Positions 1 to 10,781 are shown, numbered from the stretch's first letter. The stretch is DNA of 64,000 bases from Phycomyces blakesleeanus NRRL 1555(-) (GCF_001638985.1 NW_017265137.1:2470335-2534334), one strand, 5' to 3'. Notes: generated by a model not told the origin, from the letters alone. Made by a program: numbers and translations.

Positions 1-102
1 CCCCGCCTTTTTCGTTTGGGATGAACGAGATTTTACCGTTCTAGAATTGGCATTATCAGGGTGTCTTTGTTTACGACTGCCTAGACAGTAATAAGCGAAA
101 AA

Positions 103-855
103 CAATATATGGTGTCAAGTACAAAGTTGTACGGAGAACGAGTAACATTGTTTCCAGCACAGAGTGATGACTTAAAGGCGTTCAGTCAAAAACTCATTGA
201 ACAAGCACATCTTCGCGAAAACAGGATCAGAACACCGATCACGAGAGAGTGGAGGCTTGAATAAAGTAATTTATCTTGCGAAAAAAAAACTCCATTTGCT
301 GTTACAATATCGGGTACCAGCTAGCAAGAAGTAGACTAGTACATCATGACAGTCGGACCAAACTCTATACTGACTCTTCTACTTGGGCTAAATAGGCGAC
401 CCAACTTGTTAAATCAGTCATACCCCAGACACATGGATGCCTATCGCACGGGTTAAGTTGGTTTTATTATAGGTCAACTGCGTCGCTAGAACGTTCGGCT
501 GTCAACCCATAAAAAACCAGTCTATCTGATCATCTTTGAACCTCAACATCTGACATCAACGGGGAGAAGAGTATAGGGGGCTCGCCCTCAGTCCGTTTGG
601 CTTGTCATAGAGAGTGGTGGTATTTCATTGGCGCCCGGTGGCTCCCACCTATGCTACACCTCTCTATGACGGATTGACCACGTTGTACCAAATGTCAGAA
701 TAGAGGAGACCAGAGTAAACCGGTGTTTCTTGCTAGCCGTTCCCAGAGCCATTAACTGGGTGTGGTTTGGTTGGCCGCTTTGGTTTTCACCGCAACGACA
801 TCACTAGAGGCTTTCTTGACAAGCTGCTGTCAAGGCTGACCCTTTCGGGCCAGAA
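103..855 (-). pseudogene. Diverged 28S rRNA-like sequence, copy 1
   Basis: Read on the minus strand, this region is co-linear with the 3' part of fungal large-subunit rRNA. Recognisable anchors are a GTGGGAGCC...GGCGCCAATGAAATACCACCACT stretch (plus strand about 620-655), a CAGCCGAACGTTCTAGCGACG stretch (about 485-505) and a CTGAACGCCTTTAAGTCATC stretch near the 3' end (about 165-186). Between the anchors many positions that are nearly universal in working rRNA are changed, so it is not a functional 28S gene. It is almost the same as the copy at 57,118-57,870, so the two copies diverged from each other long after the family left true rRNA. Identification rests on remembered LSU motifs, not an alignment. 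Confidence 0.6.
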
Positions 856-945
856 TTTATTTTTACTATTAACTGCGCGATGTTAGTAAGAGTTTCAATG
901 AAATAAGGGTATATTTTTTATTTTGTGATTACTTACATTCACTTC

Positions 946-1203
946 TTAAGAAAATACATTTAGGTAAATGTCAAAAGTAACATTACTACAAATTACATTA
1001 ATAAATTCATCGTAATTAGCATAACATGTGTGAAATGTACTTTCTTTAATGATTTTGTTACTTACATGAACATTTCTCTGTGTTGTGTTTATGAGAAAGA
1101 CGAGTTTTCTTGCCCTCACACTGAAGAGCCATTTTTCTATACGCGTGAATGAGTACGCAAGATATGACGTAAACACTAATCGTCCAATAGAATAATTCCA
1201 CAT
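946..1203 (-). other. Reading frame shared by both A copies
   Basis: An 85-residue frame on the minus strand matches an 80-residue frame at 56,769-57,011 on the plus strand. Both share the blocks RIEKWLFSV, FLINTTQRNVHVSN and ANYDEFI with replacements between them, but starts and ends differ. It lies directly upstream of the 28S-like part in the sense of that sequence. No known family is recognised. Shared open frames in recently duplicated repeats are weak evidence for coding. Confidence 0.25.
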
Positions 1204-2284
1204 GTTAGCGTGTGATATCTATGTGGCTTATTGTTTATATATAATTATTCTATGTGGTACTCCTTTGAGAAGCAAACTTTGTGCATGAAGAAGAACAATA
1301 AAGTAGTGAAGCTTTCTGTCAGTAAAGAAGAACCCAAAAGGGAAATTTTAAGGTAGTACTCAGGTACCAGCAAGTTTAAGGGCCTATTAAAGACGAGCTT
1401 AAAACGTATAAAAAGAGGTTATGTGGCCTTGTACTTCTATTGTGTAGCCAATACCATCTTCTCATTTTACGTAACCGCATCAACAGCAGAATTATTAGCG
1501 GCAGAAACCACCAGAATAGTGTATCAGTATATATCTTAGAGCTGTAGAATATAACTCATATGATTTCCAAGCAGAATGTTTTTATCGAGAGCTGGTTATA
1601 CCTCTTTATCTCATATTTAAGTGCCGGATCGTGAACTTAATCTGTAATACAAAAAAAGAGCGATCCAATTTGCTTTTTGCAAAGGTCAAGGTTGCACGAA
1701 CAAAGTGGAGAAGAAAGCTTTAGTTCACAATAAAGTGTTCTTCAATATTATGATCCGTTTGGTTAAAATACTAGAAACCTCAATATTTAATCATCAATAT
1801 TTATTTAAATATTAATGAGATTAATCCTGGTGTATTTGTGTTGATGTTTCAAATATCTTGTCAAGAGTATACAAGTGCTTCTTTCTTCTTTTTTTTTATT
1901 TATTTTTTTACAAAATTCAAACTTTTGAAACCATGTAAAAATTATTATAAAGTGCAATTCAAGTTAATTTCTTTTAGAAATCATTTAAATCTTCGCATTC
2001 TAAATTCTAAAATATTTAAGTATTAAACCATTAATGTATTAAAAGCAAAACGGAAAGAGCAAGCTTAAAGAGAAAGAAATGTATATTAATATTAGATAAT
2101 CTTTTTTATATAAAAATAAAATCATCATTTTATGGTCTTTCTCTTTGTAAAGTATGAATTCTGTCAAAGTATTGCTTTACCTGCCTGTAGATAATATCAT
2201 CAAAATAACCATAATTGTATATCAATAAAACGCTAAGTCGGCTTGTTCTAAAATAGTAATTACTGTGGTAAACATACGACAATT

Positions 2285-2520
2285 GAGTGAAACACATATC
2301 TCATAGCCAAAACCTGGTTCGTTCTTGCTAGAGAACCTAGCAGATTACCAATCTTCAGAATTATTACACAACATCGATTTAAATTAGAGGGATTCTAATA
2401 GTAACAGATATAATGAATACTATTTTTGTCTCTTTAATAAACAACGCTCTCACAGCATTTACTTTTCCATACATTGAGGTACGAACCCCAAAATATATCC
2501 CGAATAACTCAATGTATATG
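2285..2520 (+). repeat. B repeat, copy 1
   Basis: The segment holds a CTCTTTAATAA...CTCTCAC...TACTTTTCC core that recurs, with about 70-85% similarity by eye, at 8,925-9,120 in the same direction and at 58,555-58,860 reversed. Copies 1 and 2 bracket palindrome P1 in direct orientation, and copy 3 lies just left of palindrome P2. No reading frame is evident. Confidence 0.6.
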
Positions 2521-2859
2521 TAAAGCAATCAATTTTCAGCTATAAGACTTGCATGTGCAAACTTAATTTGTATAATGCTTATTAAATTGTAAGAAGTGTG
2601 TCTCTATCCTAAAAGATAATATGAATGCAGTAAGTAGATATTAATACTATCTTATAAAAAAGATAGTGCGTGGAAGTATTAGTTCACTAAATCTTAACTA
2701 ACTGTAAGACTTTGTTATTGGTAATTTTTAAAAATTGCAAAAGAAATTATCAAGAAATTAAAAATATTTCAAATCATAAGAGTTTTTTTTATTCATAATT
2801 TATTAGTAAACTGAATTGAAGACCACACACACATATATATACATATTAGAGAGAGAAAT

Positions 2860-4010
2860 GTCAAATTCTTAGTTCACCACTTTATTAAAAGTAATAATAA
2901 CAAACGTGGATCCATCCCCCTCAGGACGAAGACCTGATTTGACAGCGAAGGGGAAAAAAGGAGTTGGCTGCTCTCTTTCTAAGAAAGAGTGGAGTGAAAA
3001 ACAGAGGCGGGGTCAAGCAGCGCTGCACGTCAGCATGCACCATTCCAAGCCAACAGATGTTTTCTAGATCAACGGTTTCCACACCGCATCGCACACTGCC
3101 ACAACCAGCTCGTCTGGACACTTGTGCAGAAAACTGCCAGTGAAATACGACAATAACGACCGTAAAACACAGTACAAGAAATCATTCGTGCATTCTCTCT
3201 TGTAGGTCCAGAATAAAGAAAGCTGATCCTATCTGAGAACTAAACGCCCAGACAAGATATTCAAAGTAGAGTCAGTACATATATTATGATTTTGAACGTG
3301 TGCTATATGTAAAATAATATGCTTATCCTGCTGCTAATACTATGAGGTTAGCAACTTTTGTACCAGATAAACGGAAATAGCTGTGAAGAGAAATTAGCTA
3401 CTAATAAACAGAAAAGACTGTTACAGGATTTCTTTTACCAAGAATTTGTTGATAATGTATCTGTGTAAAAAAATAGACAGAGAGTATGTATCAGAACCGG
3501 TGTAAACAAAGAAAGGTTTGAAAGATAAAAAGAGAGAAATACTTATCAAATAGTATCGAGCCAAAGAGGGGAGTTCTAGAGAGATCATGTCAAATTCTTA
3601 GTTCACCACTTTGCAAAAAAAAATAACAAGAGTGGATCCGTCCCCCTCAGGACGAAGACCTGATTTGACAGCGAAGGGGAAAAAGGAGTTGGCTGCTCTC
3701 TTTCTAAGAAAGAGTGGTATGGAAAGCAGAGGCGAGGTCAAGCAGCGCTACACGTCAGCATACACCATTCCAAGCTAACGGATGTTTTCAGAACAACATT
3801 TTCCGCACCACATTGCGCATAATCACAACCAACTCGTCTGGACACTTGCGCAGGAAACTGCCAGTGAGATACGACAATAAAGACCGTAAAACACAGTACA
3901 AGAGATCATTCGTGCGTTCTCTCTTGTAGGTCCAGAATAAAGAAACATAAGCTCGCCTAGGAACGAAACGCCCAGAGAGTCGACACTAGTAAAGTAAGTA
4001 TATTTTGCTC
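2860..4010 (+). repeat. Two R units in P1 left arm
   Basis: Two copies of a roughly 400-bp GC-richer unit start at a TCAAATTCTTAGTTCACCAC motif (2,860 and 3,588, spacing 728 bp). Each continues through a CCTCAGGACGAAGACCTGAT box, a CTCTTTCTAAGAAAGAGTG hairpin and a CGTCTGGACACTTG box to AGGTCCAGAATAAAGAAA. The first is followed by an AT-rich spacer of about 330 bp; the second runs into a GTCGACACTAGTAAAGTAAG tail. Several 65-100 residue frames exist on both strands, but they overlap and no family is recognised. Confidence 0.85.
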
Positions 4011-4394
4011 TTATATTCTTTACGGAACAATACTTACCGGAAATTTTTGTGACCAAGACGGATACTTTGGAGAAAGAAAAAAAGAAAAGAAAGCAAATAC
4101 ATAGAGCAAGATATACATATAAAGGGTATATACAAAGAGGGGTATAGATATAGATATAGATAAAGCTATAGATAAAAGTATATAGAGTCGGAAATAAAGA
4201 TAAATAGAGTAAAGTCTGTTGAAAAATAACACTATCACAATAAAGGAATCTTTTAATGATAAAGAAGCCGTATATACAAATGAAAAGAAAAAAGTTCTTA
4301 CCAAAATGCCCTTATGCCAAAGAGTTATGTTCAATCGGCCAAAAAAAACTATACGAGAGAGATGCTTTAAAGAAATAAAGGGATATATTATAGT

Positions 4395-4560
4395 ATGGCT
4401 CAAGGATGAAGAGATATATAGACATATAGATGTAAAAGTTCTCCAAGGATTAGACGATATATCGATGGAAAGATAATTCAAAGGTAAAGAGATATGTAAG
4501 CATATAGATCGAGATATTCTCCAAGGATTAGGCGATATATCGACGGAAAGATAGTTCAAA
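4395..4560 (+). repeat. 85-bp tandem duplication inside the arm
   Basis: Two adjacent diverged copies of about 80-85 bp share GAGATAT...CATATAGAT, TTCTCCAAGGATTAG and CGATATATCGA blocks. The same pair occurs in all other visible palindrome arms: mirror 6,756-6,921, P2 left about 61,635-61,800, and P2 right beyond the window end. It explains the repeated NYLS-DIS-NPWR pattern in the minus-strand frame over this area, which is therefore probably not a gene. Confidence 0.7.
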
Positions 4561-4664
4561 GATAAAAGGGAGAGAGATAGAGAGATTTTGCTTGATCAAG
4601 CTTCTGCTAGTCTTTATATAGACAATTATTTGATTTTTTTTCTTAAAAAAAAGAGAGGGAAAAC

Positions 4665-4910
4665 ATGGTCACTATATCGCAGTTTTTTGGAGTTATGAAT
4701 GCAAATGCAGATCATCTCTTAAAATGCTATATAATACAACAGAGTAATAAGTTACCTAGTACTCTTTTGAATATTCTTGAAAATAATTATTACAAAACCT
4801 ATGTAGATAGAGAGTATCAACTTATCACTCTTCAAAAAAAATATAAATGCCTCGATATTACTCTTACAAGGAATACACTAGAGTATATTGTACTGTATTC
4901 CAAAGAATAA
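4665..4910 (+). CDS. Putative 81-aa palindrome-arm protein, P1 left copy
   Basis: An uninterrupted 81-residue frame starts at an ATG in a favourable context (AAAACATGG), about 45 bp after a CTTTATATAGAC tract that could serve as a TATA element. The protein is basic, without a clear signal peptide or membrane segment, and carries a YVDREYQLITLQKKYKCLDI block. The same frame is identical at 61,906-62,151 and 63,646-63,891, while the mirror copy at 6,406-6,651 has a stop codon. No family is recognised. Identity among copies may reflect recent duplication or gene conversion rather than selection on a protein, so coding status is only a possibility. Confidence 0.35.
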   Translation: MVTISQFFGVMNANADHLLKCYIIQQSNKLPSTLLNILENNYYKTYVDREYQLITLQKKYKCLDITLTRNTLEYIVLYSKE

Positions 4911-5314
4911 AAGATATATTTGCAGCATTCTTACTATCAATAAGATAGCTAGGTAACATTTTATGCACAGCGACTGATACACATAGTAATTATAAGAGCT
5001 TTTTTTTTTAAAAAAAAAAAAGAGAGAGAGAAAGGAATCTACAGCATTAATAATTGATGTACACCGCTGAGATTTTAATTGCAATATACTACCTTTGCAT
5101 ATCAATATTCCATCATATAATTATTATTTATATGGAGAATATTACTCGTCAAAGAAGTGCTCTGTAAAAAAAAACACCCGCCTTCTCTATGAAAGCTTAC
5201 ACTTTATTAAAAAAACCAAGATCTTTCACAACATAATTTGTATTTTATATAAAAAAACTTTCGAGTAATAATCTTTTTACTTAGATATTTTATGTCAATT
5301 AGTTGTGTTTTTGG

Positions 5315-5548
5315 TCAATGAGGTAGTGGATCTTTTATTTTATTTTTGATTGAAGGCATTTGTATACAAAAATAATGGGATACATACTCTACAATTAACT
5401 GATATTCTTTGTATGTGGTTAATAAATAAATATAATGTCTTATTGATAAATTTTGGAAGGAAACTTGTTTTTTATCAATGAGTGTCCCTCTTGCTACTAC
5501 ACTTGTATCAAAAGAAAGCATTTTTTCTCTGATAATAAAACAAAACAT
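5315..5548 (-). CDS. Putative 77-aa loop protein (leftward)
   Basis: The frame begins inside the P1 loop with MFCFIIREKML and ends in the left arm. The matching sequence in the P2 loop (63,008-63,151, plus strand) is cut to 47 residues by a GAA-to-TAA change. Its divergent partner starts at 5,721. No known domain is recognised and the region is AT-rich, so this may be a chance frame. Confidence 0.2.
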   Translation of the reverse strand: MFCFIIREKMLSFDTSVVARGTLIDKKQVSFQNLSIRHYIYLLTTYKEYQLIVEYVSHYFCIQMPSIKNKIKDPLPH

Positions 5549-5943
5549 GAAAAATCTAGATAATATAATTGAAGAAAAATGACTTATAAATACTAGTAGT
5601 TAAATTATTTAAGCATTTAATGCAAACGCCTAATACTAATTTTTACATTAGATAGAATTATATCACTAAAGCCTGTCAAGTACGCTTACATGATGTTTTT
5701 GTACTTATAATAATCAACTTTTGAATGTTATTTACAGAGAAGTGTTAATAAAAGTATATCTCACATGCTATCATTTATTACAAGTTGTATTATTATTCTT
5801 AAAAGTTGGCAGAGGTTTTGGCAAGATTTTATTTGGTGCAAAAGTGTTTTTTATTGTGAGTATAGATCAAGAAAATTATATATATATATATATTATTAGG
5901 GTACAAAATATATCACTTATTTCCAGAGTATACAGCATAACAT
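5373..5943. other. Loop of palindrome P1 (571 bp, asymmetric)
   Basis: The symmetry stops at a TTTGTATACAAA motif next to the arm end on the left and resumes at the same motif on the right. The interior has no self-complementarity of note and holds two short divergent frames. The equivalent loop of P2 is homologous but lies in the opposite orientation. Confidence 0.85.
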
Positions 5944-5975
5944 TTTTGTATACAAATGCCTTCAATCAAAAATAA
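5721..5975 (+). CDS. Putative 84-aa loop protein (rightward)
   Basis: The frame starts in the P1 loop and ends in the right arm. Its counterpart in P2 (62,581-62,835, minus strand) keeps the same length, with a handful of replacements and a different last part where the arm junction differs. The middle is hydrophobic (YHLLQVVLLFLKV), which could be one membrane segment. No family is recognised. Confidence 0.25.
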   Translation: MNVIYREVLIKVYLTCYHLLQVVLLFLKVGRGFGKILFGAKVFFIVSIDQENYIYIYIIRVQNISLISRVYSITFLYTNAFNQK

Positions 5976-6405
5976 AATAAAAGATCCACTACCTCATTGA
6001 CCAAAAACACAACTAATTGACATAAAATATCTAAGTAAAAAGATTATTACTCGAAAGTTTTTTTATATAAAATACAAATTATGTTGTGAAAGATCTTGGT
6101 TTTTTTAATAAAGTGTAAGCTTTCATAGAGAAGGCGGGTGTTTTTTTTTACAGAGCACTTCTTTGACGAGTAATATTCTCCATATAAATAATAATTATAT
6201 GATGGAATATTGATATGCAAAGGTAGTATATTGCAATTAAAATCTCAGCGGTGTACATCAATTATTAATGCTGTAGATTCCTTTCTCTCTCTCTTTTTTT
6301 TTTTTTAAAAAAAAAAGCTCTTATAATTACTATGTGTATCAGTCGCTGTGCATAAAATGTTACCTAGCTATCTTATTGATAGTAAGAATGCTGCAAATAT
6401 ATCTT

Positions 6406-6651
6406 TTATTCTTTGGAATACAGTACAATATACTCTAGTGTATTCCTTGTAAGAGTAATATCGAGGCATTTATATTTTTTTTAAAGAGTGATAAGTTGAT
6501 ACTCTCTATCTACATAGGTTTTGTAATAATTATTTTCAAGAATATTCAAAAGAGTACTAGGTAACTTATTACTCTGTTGTATTATATAGCATTTTAAGAG
6601 ATGATCTGCATTTGCATTCATAACTCCAAAAAACTGCGATATAGTGACCAT
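6406..6651 (-). pseudogene. 81-aa frame, P1 right copy, with nonsense codon
   Basis: This is the mirror of 4,665-4,910. Codon 57 (CAA in the intact copies) reads TAA here because the base at 6,483 differs from its mirror, so only 56 residues remain. The rest of the frame is as in the other copies. This is a single C-to-T type change. Confidence 0.6.
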
Positions 6652-7305
6652 GTTTTCCCTCTCTTTTTTTTAAGAAAAAAAATCAAATAATTGTCTATAT
6701 AAAGACTAGCAGAAGCTTGATCAAGCAAAATCTCTCTATCTCTCTCCCTTTTATCTTTGAACTATCTTTCCGTCGATATATCGCCTAATCCTTGGAGAAT
6801 ATCTCGATCTATATGCTTACATATCTCTTTACCTTTGAATTATCTTTCCATCGATATATCGTCTAATCCTTGGAGAACTTTTACATCTATATGTCTATAT
6901 ATCTCTTCATCCTTGAGCCATACTATAATATATCCCTTTATTTCTTTAAAGCATCTCTCTCGTATAGTTTTTTTTGGCCGATTGAACATAACTCTTTGGC
7001 ATAAGGGCATTTTGGTAAGAACTTTTTTCTTTTCATTTGTATATACGGCTTCTTTATCATTAAAAGATTCCTTTATTGTGATAGTGTTATTTTTCAACAG
7101 ACTTTACTCTATTTATCTTTATTTCCGACTCTATATACTTTTATCTATAGCTTTATCTATATCTATATCTATACCCCTCTTTGTATATACCCTTTATATG
7201 TATATCTTGCTCTATGTATTTGCTTTCTTTTCTTTTTTTCTTTCTCCAAAGTATCCGTCTTGGTCACAAAAATTTCCGGTAAGTATTGTTCCGTAAAGAA
7301 TATAA

Positions 7306-8456
7306 GAGCAAAATATACTTACTTTACTAGTGTCGACTCTCTGGGCGTTTCGTTCCTAGGCGAGCTTATGTTTCTTTATTCTGGACCTACAAGAGAGAAC
7401 GCACGAATGATCTCTTGTACTGTGTTTTACGGTCTTTATTGTCGTATCTCACTGGCAGTTTCCTGCGCAAGTGTCCAGACGAGTTGGTTGTGATTATGCG
7501 CAATGTGGTGCGGAAAATGTTGTTCTGAAAACATCCGTTAGCTTGGAATGGTGTATGCTGACGTGTAGCGCTGCTTGACCTCGCCTCTGCTTTCCATACC
7601 ACTCTTTCTTAGAAAGAGAGCAGCCAACTCCTTTTTCCCCTTCGCTGTCAAATCAGGTCTTCGTCCTGAGGGGGACGGATCCACTCTTGTTATTTTTTTT
7701 TGCAAAGTGGTGAACTAAGAATTTGACATGATCTCTCTAGAACTCCCCTCTTTGGCTCGATACTATTTGATAAGTATTTCTCTCTTTTTATCTTTCAAAC
7801 CTTTCTTTGTTTACACCGGTTCTGATACATACTCTCTGTCTATTTTTTTACACAGATACATTATCAACAAATTCTTGGTAAAAGAAATCCTGTAACAGTC
7901 TTTTCTGTTTATTAGTAGCTAATTTCTCTTCACAGCTATTTCCGTTTATCTGGTACAAAAGTTGCTAACCTCATAGTATTAGCAGCAGGATAAGCATATT
8001 ATTTTACATATAGCACACGTTCAAAATCATAATATATGTACTGACTCTACTTTGAATATCTTGTCTGGGCGTTTAGTTCTCAGATAGGATCAGCTTTCTT
8101 TATTCTGGACCTACAAGAGAGAATGCACGAATGATTTCTTGTACTGTGTTTTACGGTCGTTATTGTCGTATTTCACTGGCAGTTTTCTGCACAAGTGTCC
8201 AGACGAGCTGGTTGTGGCAGTGTGCGATGCGGTGTGGAAACCGTTGATCTAGAAAACATCTGTTGGCTTGGAATGGTGCATGCTGACGTGCAGCGCTGCT
8301 TGACCCCGCCTCTGTTTTTCACTCCACTCTTTCTTAGAAAGAGAGCAGCCAACTCCTTTTTTCCCCTTCGCTGTCAAATCAGGTCTTCGTCCTGAGGGGG
8401 ATGGATCCACGTTTGTTATTATTACTTTTAATAAAGTGGTGAACTAAGAATTTGAC
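7306..8456 (-). repeat. Two R units in P1 right arm
   Basis: Mirror images of the units at 3,588 and 2,860, with the same order, the same 728-bp spacing and the same internal boxes. Confidence 0.85.
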
Positions 8457-8481
8457 ATTTCTCTCTCTAATATGTATATAT

Positions 8482-10780
8482 GCGATTATATGTTTTTCGA
8501 TATTATTTAGTTTAATAAACACAGTATTTCTTTTTATTACTTTAAACCTCTCTACTGTTTCAATGCAATTATATATAGTGTAGCAGTATGTTAAATGTTT
8601 ATATTGTCTAACATATAAAAGTATCAATAGACTGATAATACTGTAGTGCAACTTAAGTCAAGTCAAGTTTTTTTAGAAATGATTTCAATATTCAGATTCA
8701 AAGCTCTAGAATTTTTTAAGGGTTATAACACTAATAGATAGAAAACAAATCAAAAAGACCAAGCCTAGAAAAGAAGCAACATATTACTATTTAATAAAGT
8801 GAATATTATATTACTACCATATTACTATTATTTTATGATGCTATTGTCGTTTTATAATATGCCGTTTTGTATAACTGATGCCAAAGTATTGCTTCGTCTG
8901 ATCGTAAATATCAATCCCCAGAGCTGGTACACACCAGACATACTTACACTGCACATGTATACAGTGCAAACCAGTCATTGCACAGCAGGGGTCTGAATAG
9001 TAATGAATATAACTCATTATTCCGACTCTCTTTAATAATAAGGCTCTCGCTGTATCTACTTTTCCTAAGATCAATATATCAACCCATAAAGAATCACAAA
9101 TACCTCAGCAATAAGCTGGTTTTTTTATAGCTCAACAGCTTCTATAATAATACCAATATTTCTAAACGTTCATGCAGAATAGGTGTACCTTGTCCTTAAA
9201 TAAGCTAGACTTTGGAGACAATAGAATATACAAGCCCCCTTCTCAATTTACTTAGACTATGCTTCTTAATTATATTAGGGCGGTCGGTAGTGTCTATAAA
9301 GAATTCAGAAATAGTGAAATTTACTTTTAATGATCTGATAACTAAAAAAAAAAATCCTTGCTGTACCATAGAGCTGTAATTGTTATAAATATATACTATA
9401 TAATATATATCGTGTTGCTTTGTTTGGTGAATAAAATGACATTAAGAAACTAGCCTTACGAAAAATTCTCTTGCTCTCTCTTTAATCCCTTGTTAATTTA
9501 CACAACAGTTATATTATACTAAAAGGAATAAAAAGGGAATATGCTTTTATGTACATATAATTATTTGCCATTTATTTGCGGAGAAATAGTCTCGAAAATC
9601 TCCTTTATTGTACACGTCTATTTAATTTTATTTATTACTTTTAATTAATTATTATTTATCAAGAGAAAAACACGTTACTTATTATGATTATTCAAAACAA
9701 CCATACTAATAAATTGTATGTTCAATATTTGTTAAAATGCATATTTTTTTTTTGTATTTCCTGCTCTTCAGAACTGCAAATAAGGCTAAATCTGAGCATG
9801 ACTTCCTTCGTGCTAATACATACGCACACAATTGCCATCACAATTACAATTACAATTCCATAAGGTCATAACAATCTATCTGGACGCTGCTTTTTTAATA
9901 TAATTACTTTATTTAATTAGTGTATTATTTTTCCAAAAGAACTATTAAAGATAGTCCATGAATTATTTTTATAGAAATAATAATATTAACACTATTTTTT
10001 AAGACAAGCGATTATAAAACTAAAGTACACATTTCAAGTCAATATATATATATATGTCAAACCCTTAATCTTTTTGTTCTATTTGAAGCACATCATGCTA
10101 TATTTTCCGAAAATAAATTAAGTACGACATGACACCCACCATTTACAAACATGCCTCGGCATTCAAGGACAATAAAATATATACATGCAATTTGGATTGT
10201 TGTACAGTCTTGATAGTTCAATCAATGCACAAGCTCATACTTCAAAAGTTATAATACATAAATTTAATGTATACCATGATAAATTATGTATCATGTCTTG
10301 GTGGCTACAGACTACAGCATAATACATTAAACTAAAAACAAAACAAAAATAATAATATTTTGACAAGGTAGTCTTCCCAAAATAGATGGGATGATTAAGA
10401 AGGATAGATTTTTCATATGAAAATTAATTTTTGCTTCAAGATCGAGTCTATTATACACCGTCTTGTCAATAGCTACTCTCTATTAGCTTTTAGAAATAGC
10501 TCAAATAATATATTATTTACTCGTTTGTTTGTTTGTTTGTTTGAAAAGAAAAATAACAATTAGACAACCTGATTAAACCCAGGATAAAACCAATGTCTCA
10601 AAGCTGTCACTTAACCATATAATACTTTGGTGTATCACAAAATATGACCAATCTTTCTATCCGGATATCTGGTACACGGACTTGTTTAATTTTTTTTAAT
10701 AGCTCGTATTAAATATGTACAACATTTGTTTCATATATATTTATACTGGTCAATAGCACTAACAGTACAGAAAGAAAAAA
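8482..10780. other. AT-rich intergenic DNA
   Basis: After about 300 bp that resemble an R-unit spacer, and apart from the B repeat at 8,925-9,120, this is AT-rich sequence with short A/T runs and a GTTTGTTTGTTTG tract near 10,522. I see no gene. Confidence 0.6.
8925..9120 (+). repeat. B repeat, copy 2
   Basis: It shares the CAAACCAGTCATTGCACAGC part, the CTCTTTAATAA core and the TACTTTTCC block with the copy reversed at 58,555-58,860; the core also matches 2,285-2,520. It lies just outside P1 on the gene side. Confidence 0.6.
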
Positions 10781-10781
10781 C

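Larger units (their letters stand above)
1..2250 (-). repeat. A element, copy 1 (contains 28S-like sequence)
   Basis: This stretch is closely matched, as reverse complement, by about 55,690-57,972. Position 1 pairs with 57,972, so the element is probably cut by the window edge; the other copy continues beyond that point into tRNA-like sequence. The inner half (about 1-860) is GC-richer and very similar between copies. The outer AT-rich half (about 900-2,250) is recognisably homologous but more diverged, with indels. No long reading frame is present. The antiparallel arrangement around a gene block of some 53 kb is seen directly; what the element is (retroposed RNA, subtelomeric repeat or other) is not settled. 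Confidence 0.85.
2835..5372 (+). repeat. Palindrome P1, left arm (about 2.5 kb)
   Basis: Every position x in this arm pairs with position 11,316 minus x in 5,944-8,481. This was checked at several reading frames and at landmarks spread through the arm. From outside inward the arm holds two R units (2,860 and 3,588), a TATAGATATAGATA-type low-complexity tract (about 4,130-4,200), an 85-bp tandem duplication (4,395-4,560), an 81-residue reading frame (4,665-4,910) and homopolymer hairpins (T runs next to A runs near 5,000). The two arms are nearly identical; one difference found is C4833 against its mirror base at 6,483. Confidence 0.95.
5944..8481 (-). repeat. Palindrome P1, right arm
   Basis: This is the reverse complement of the left arm. 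It contains the mirrored 81-residue frame (6,406-6,651, broken), the 85-bp duplication (6,756-6,921), the low-complexity tract and two R units (7,306-7,728 and 8,059-8,456). Outside 8,481 the sequence resembles the spacer that follows an R unit inside the arm, so the R array may once have continued outward on this side. Confidence 0.95.

Noticed and set aside
1..860. Functional 28S rRNA gene
   Set aside because: Universal LSU stretches are altered and the sequence is only about 750 nt, without the 5' domains, 5.8S or 18S nearby.
3823..4056. ATACTTACC next to GTAAGTAT in the R-unit tail, resembling the U1 snRNA 5' end and a splice donor
   Set aside because: Beyond the nine bases nothing else of U1 follows. 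The match is most simply a short inverted repeat.
4020..4559. A 179-residue frame in the palindrome arms
   Set aside because: It runs through TATAGATATAGATA low-complexity DNA and the 85-bp duplication. The P2 copy is broken by a homopolymer length change (61,291-61,686 and 61,569-61,799), and composition (Ile, Ser, Tyr, Leu only) is that of simple repeats.
2835..8481. CRISPR array or bacterial insertion sequence
   Set aside because: The repeats are long, eukaryotic in context, not regularly spaced with unique short spacers, and no bacterial gene is present.
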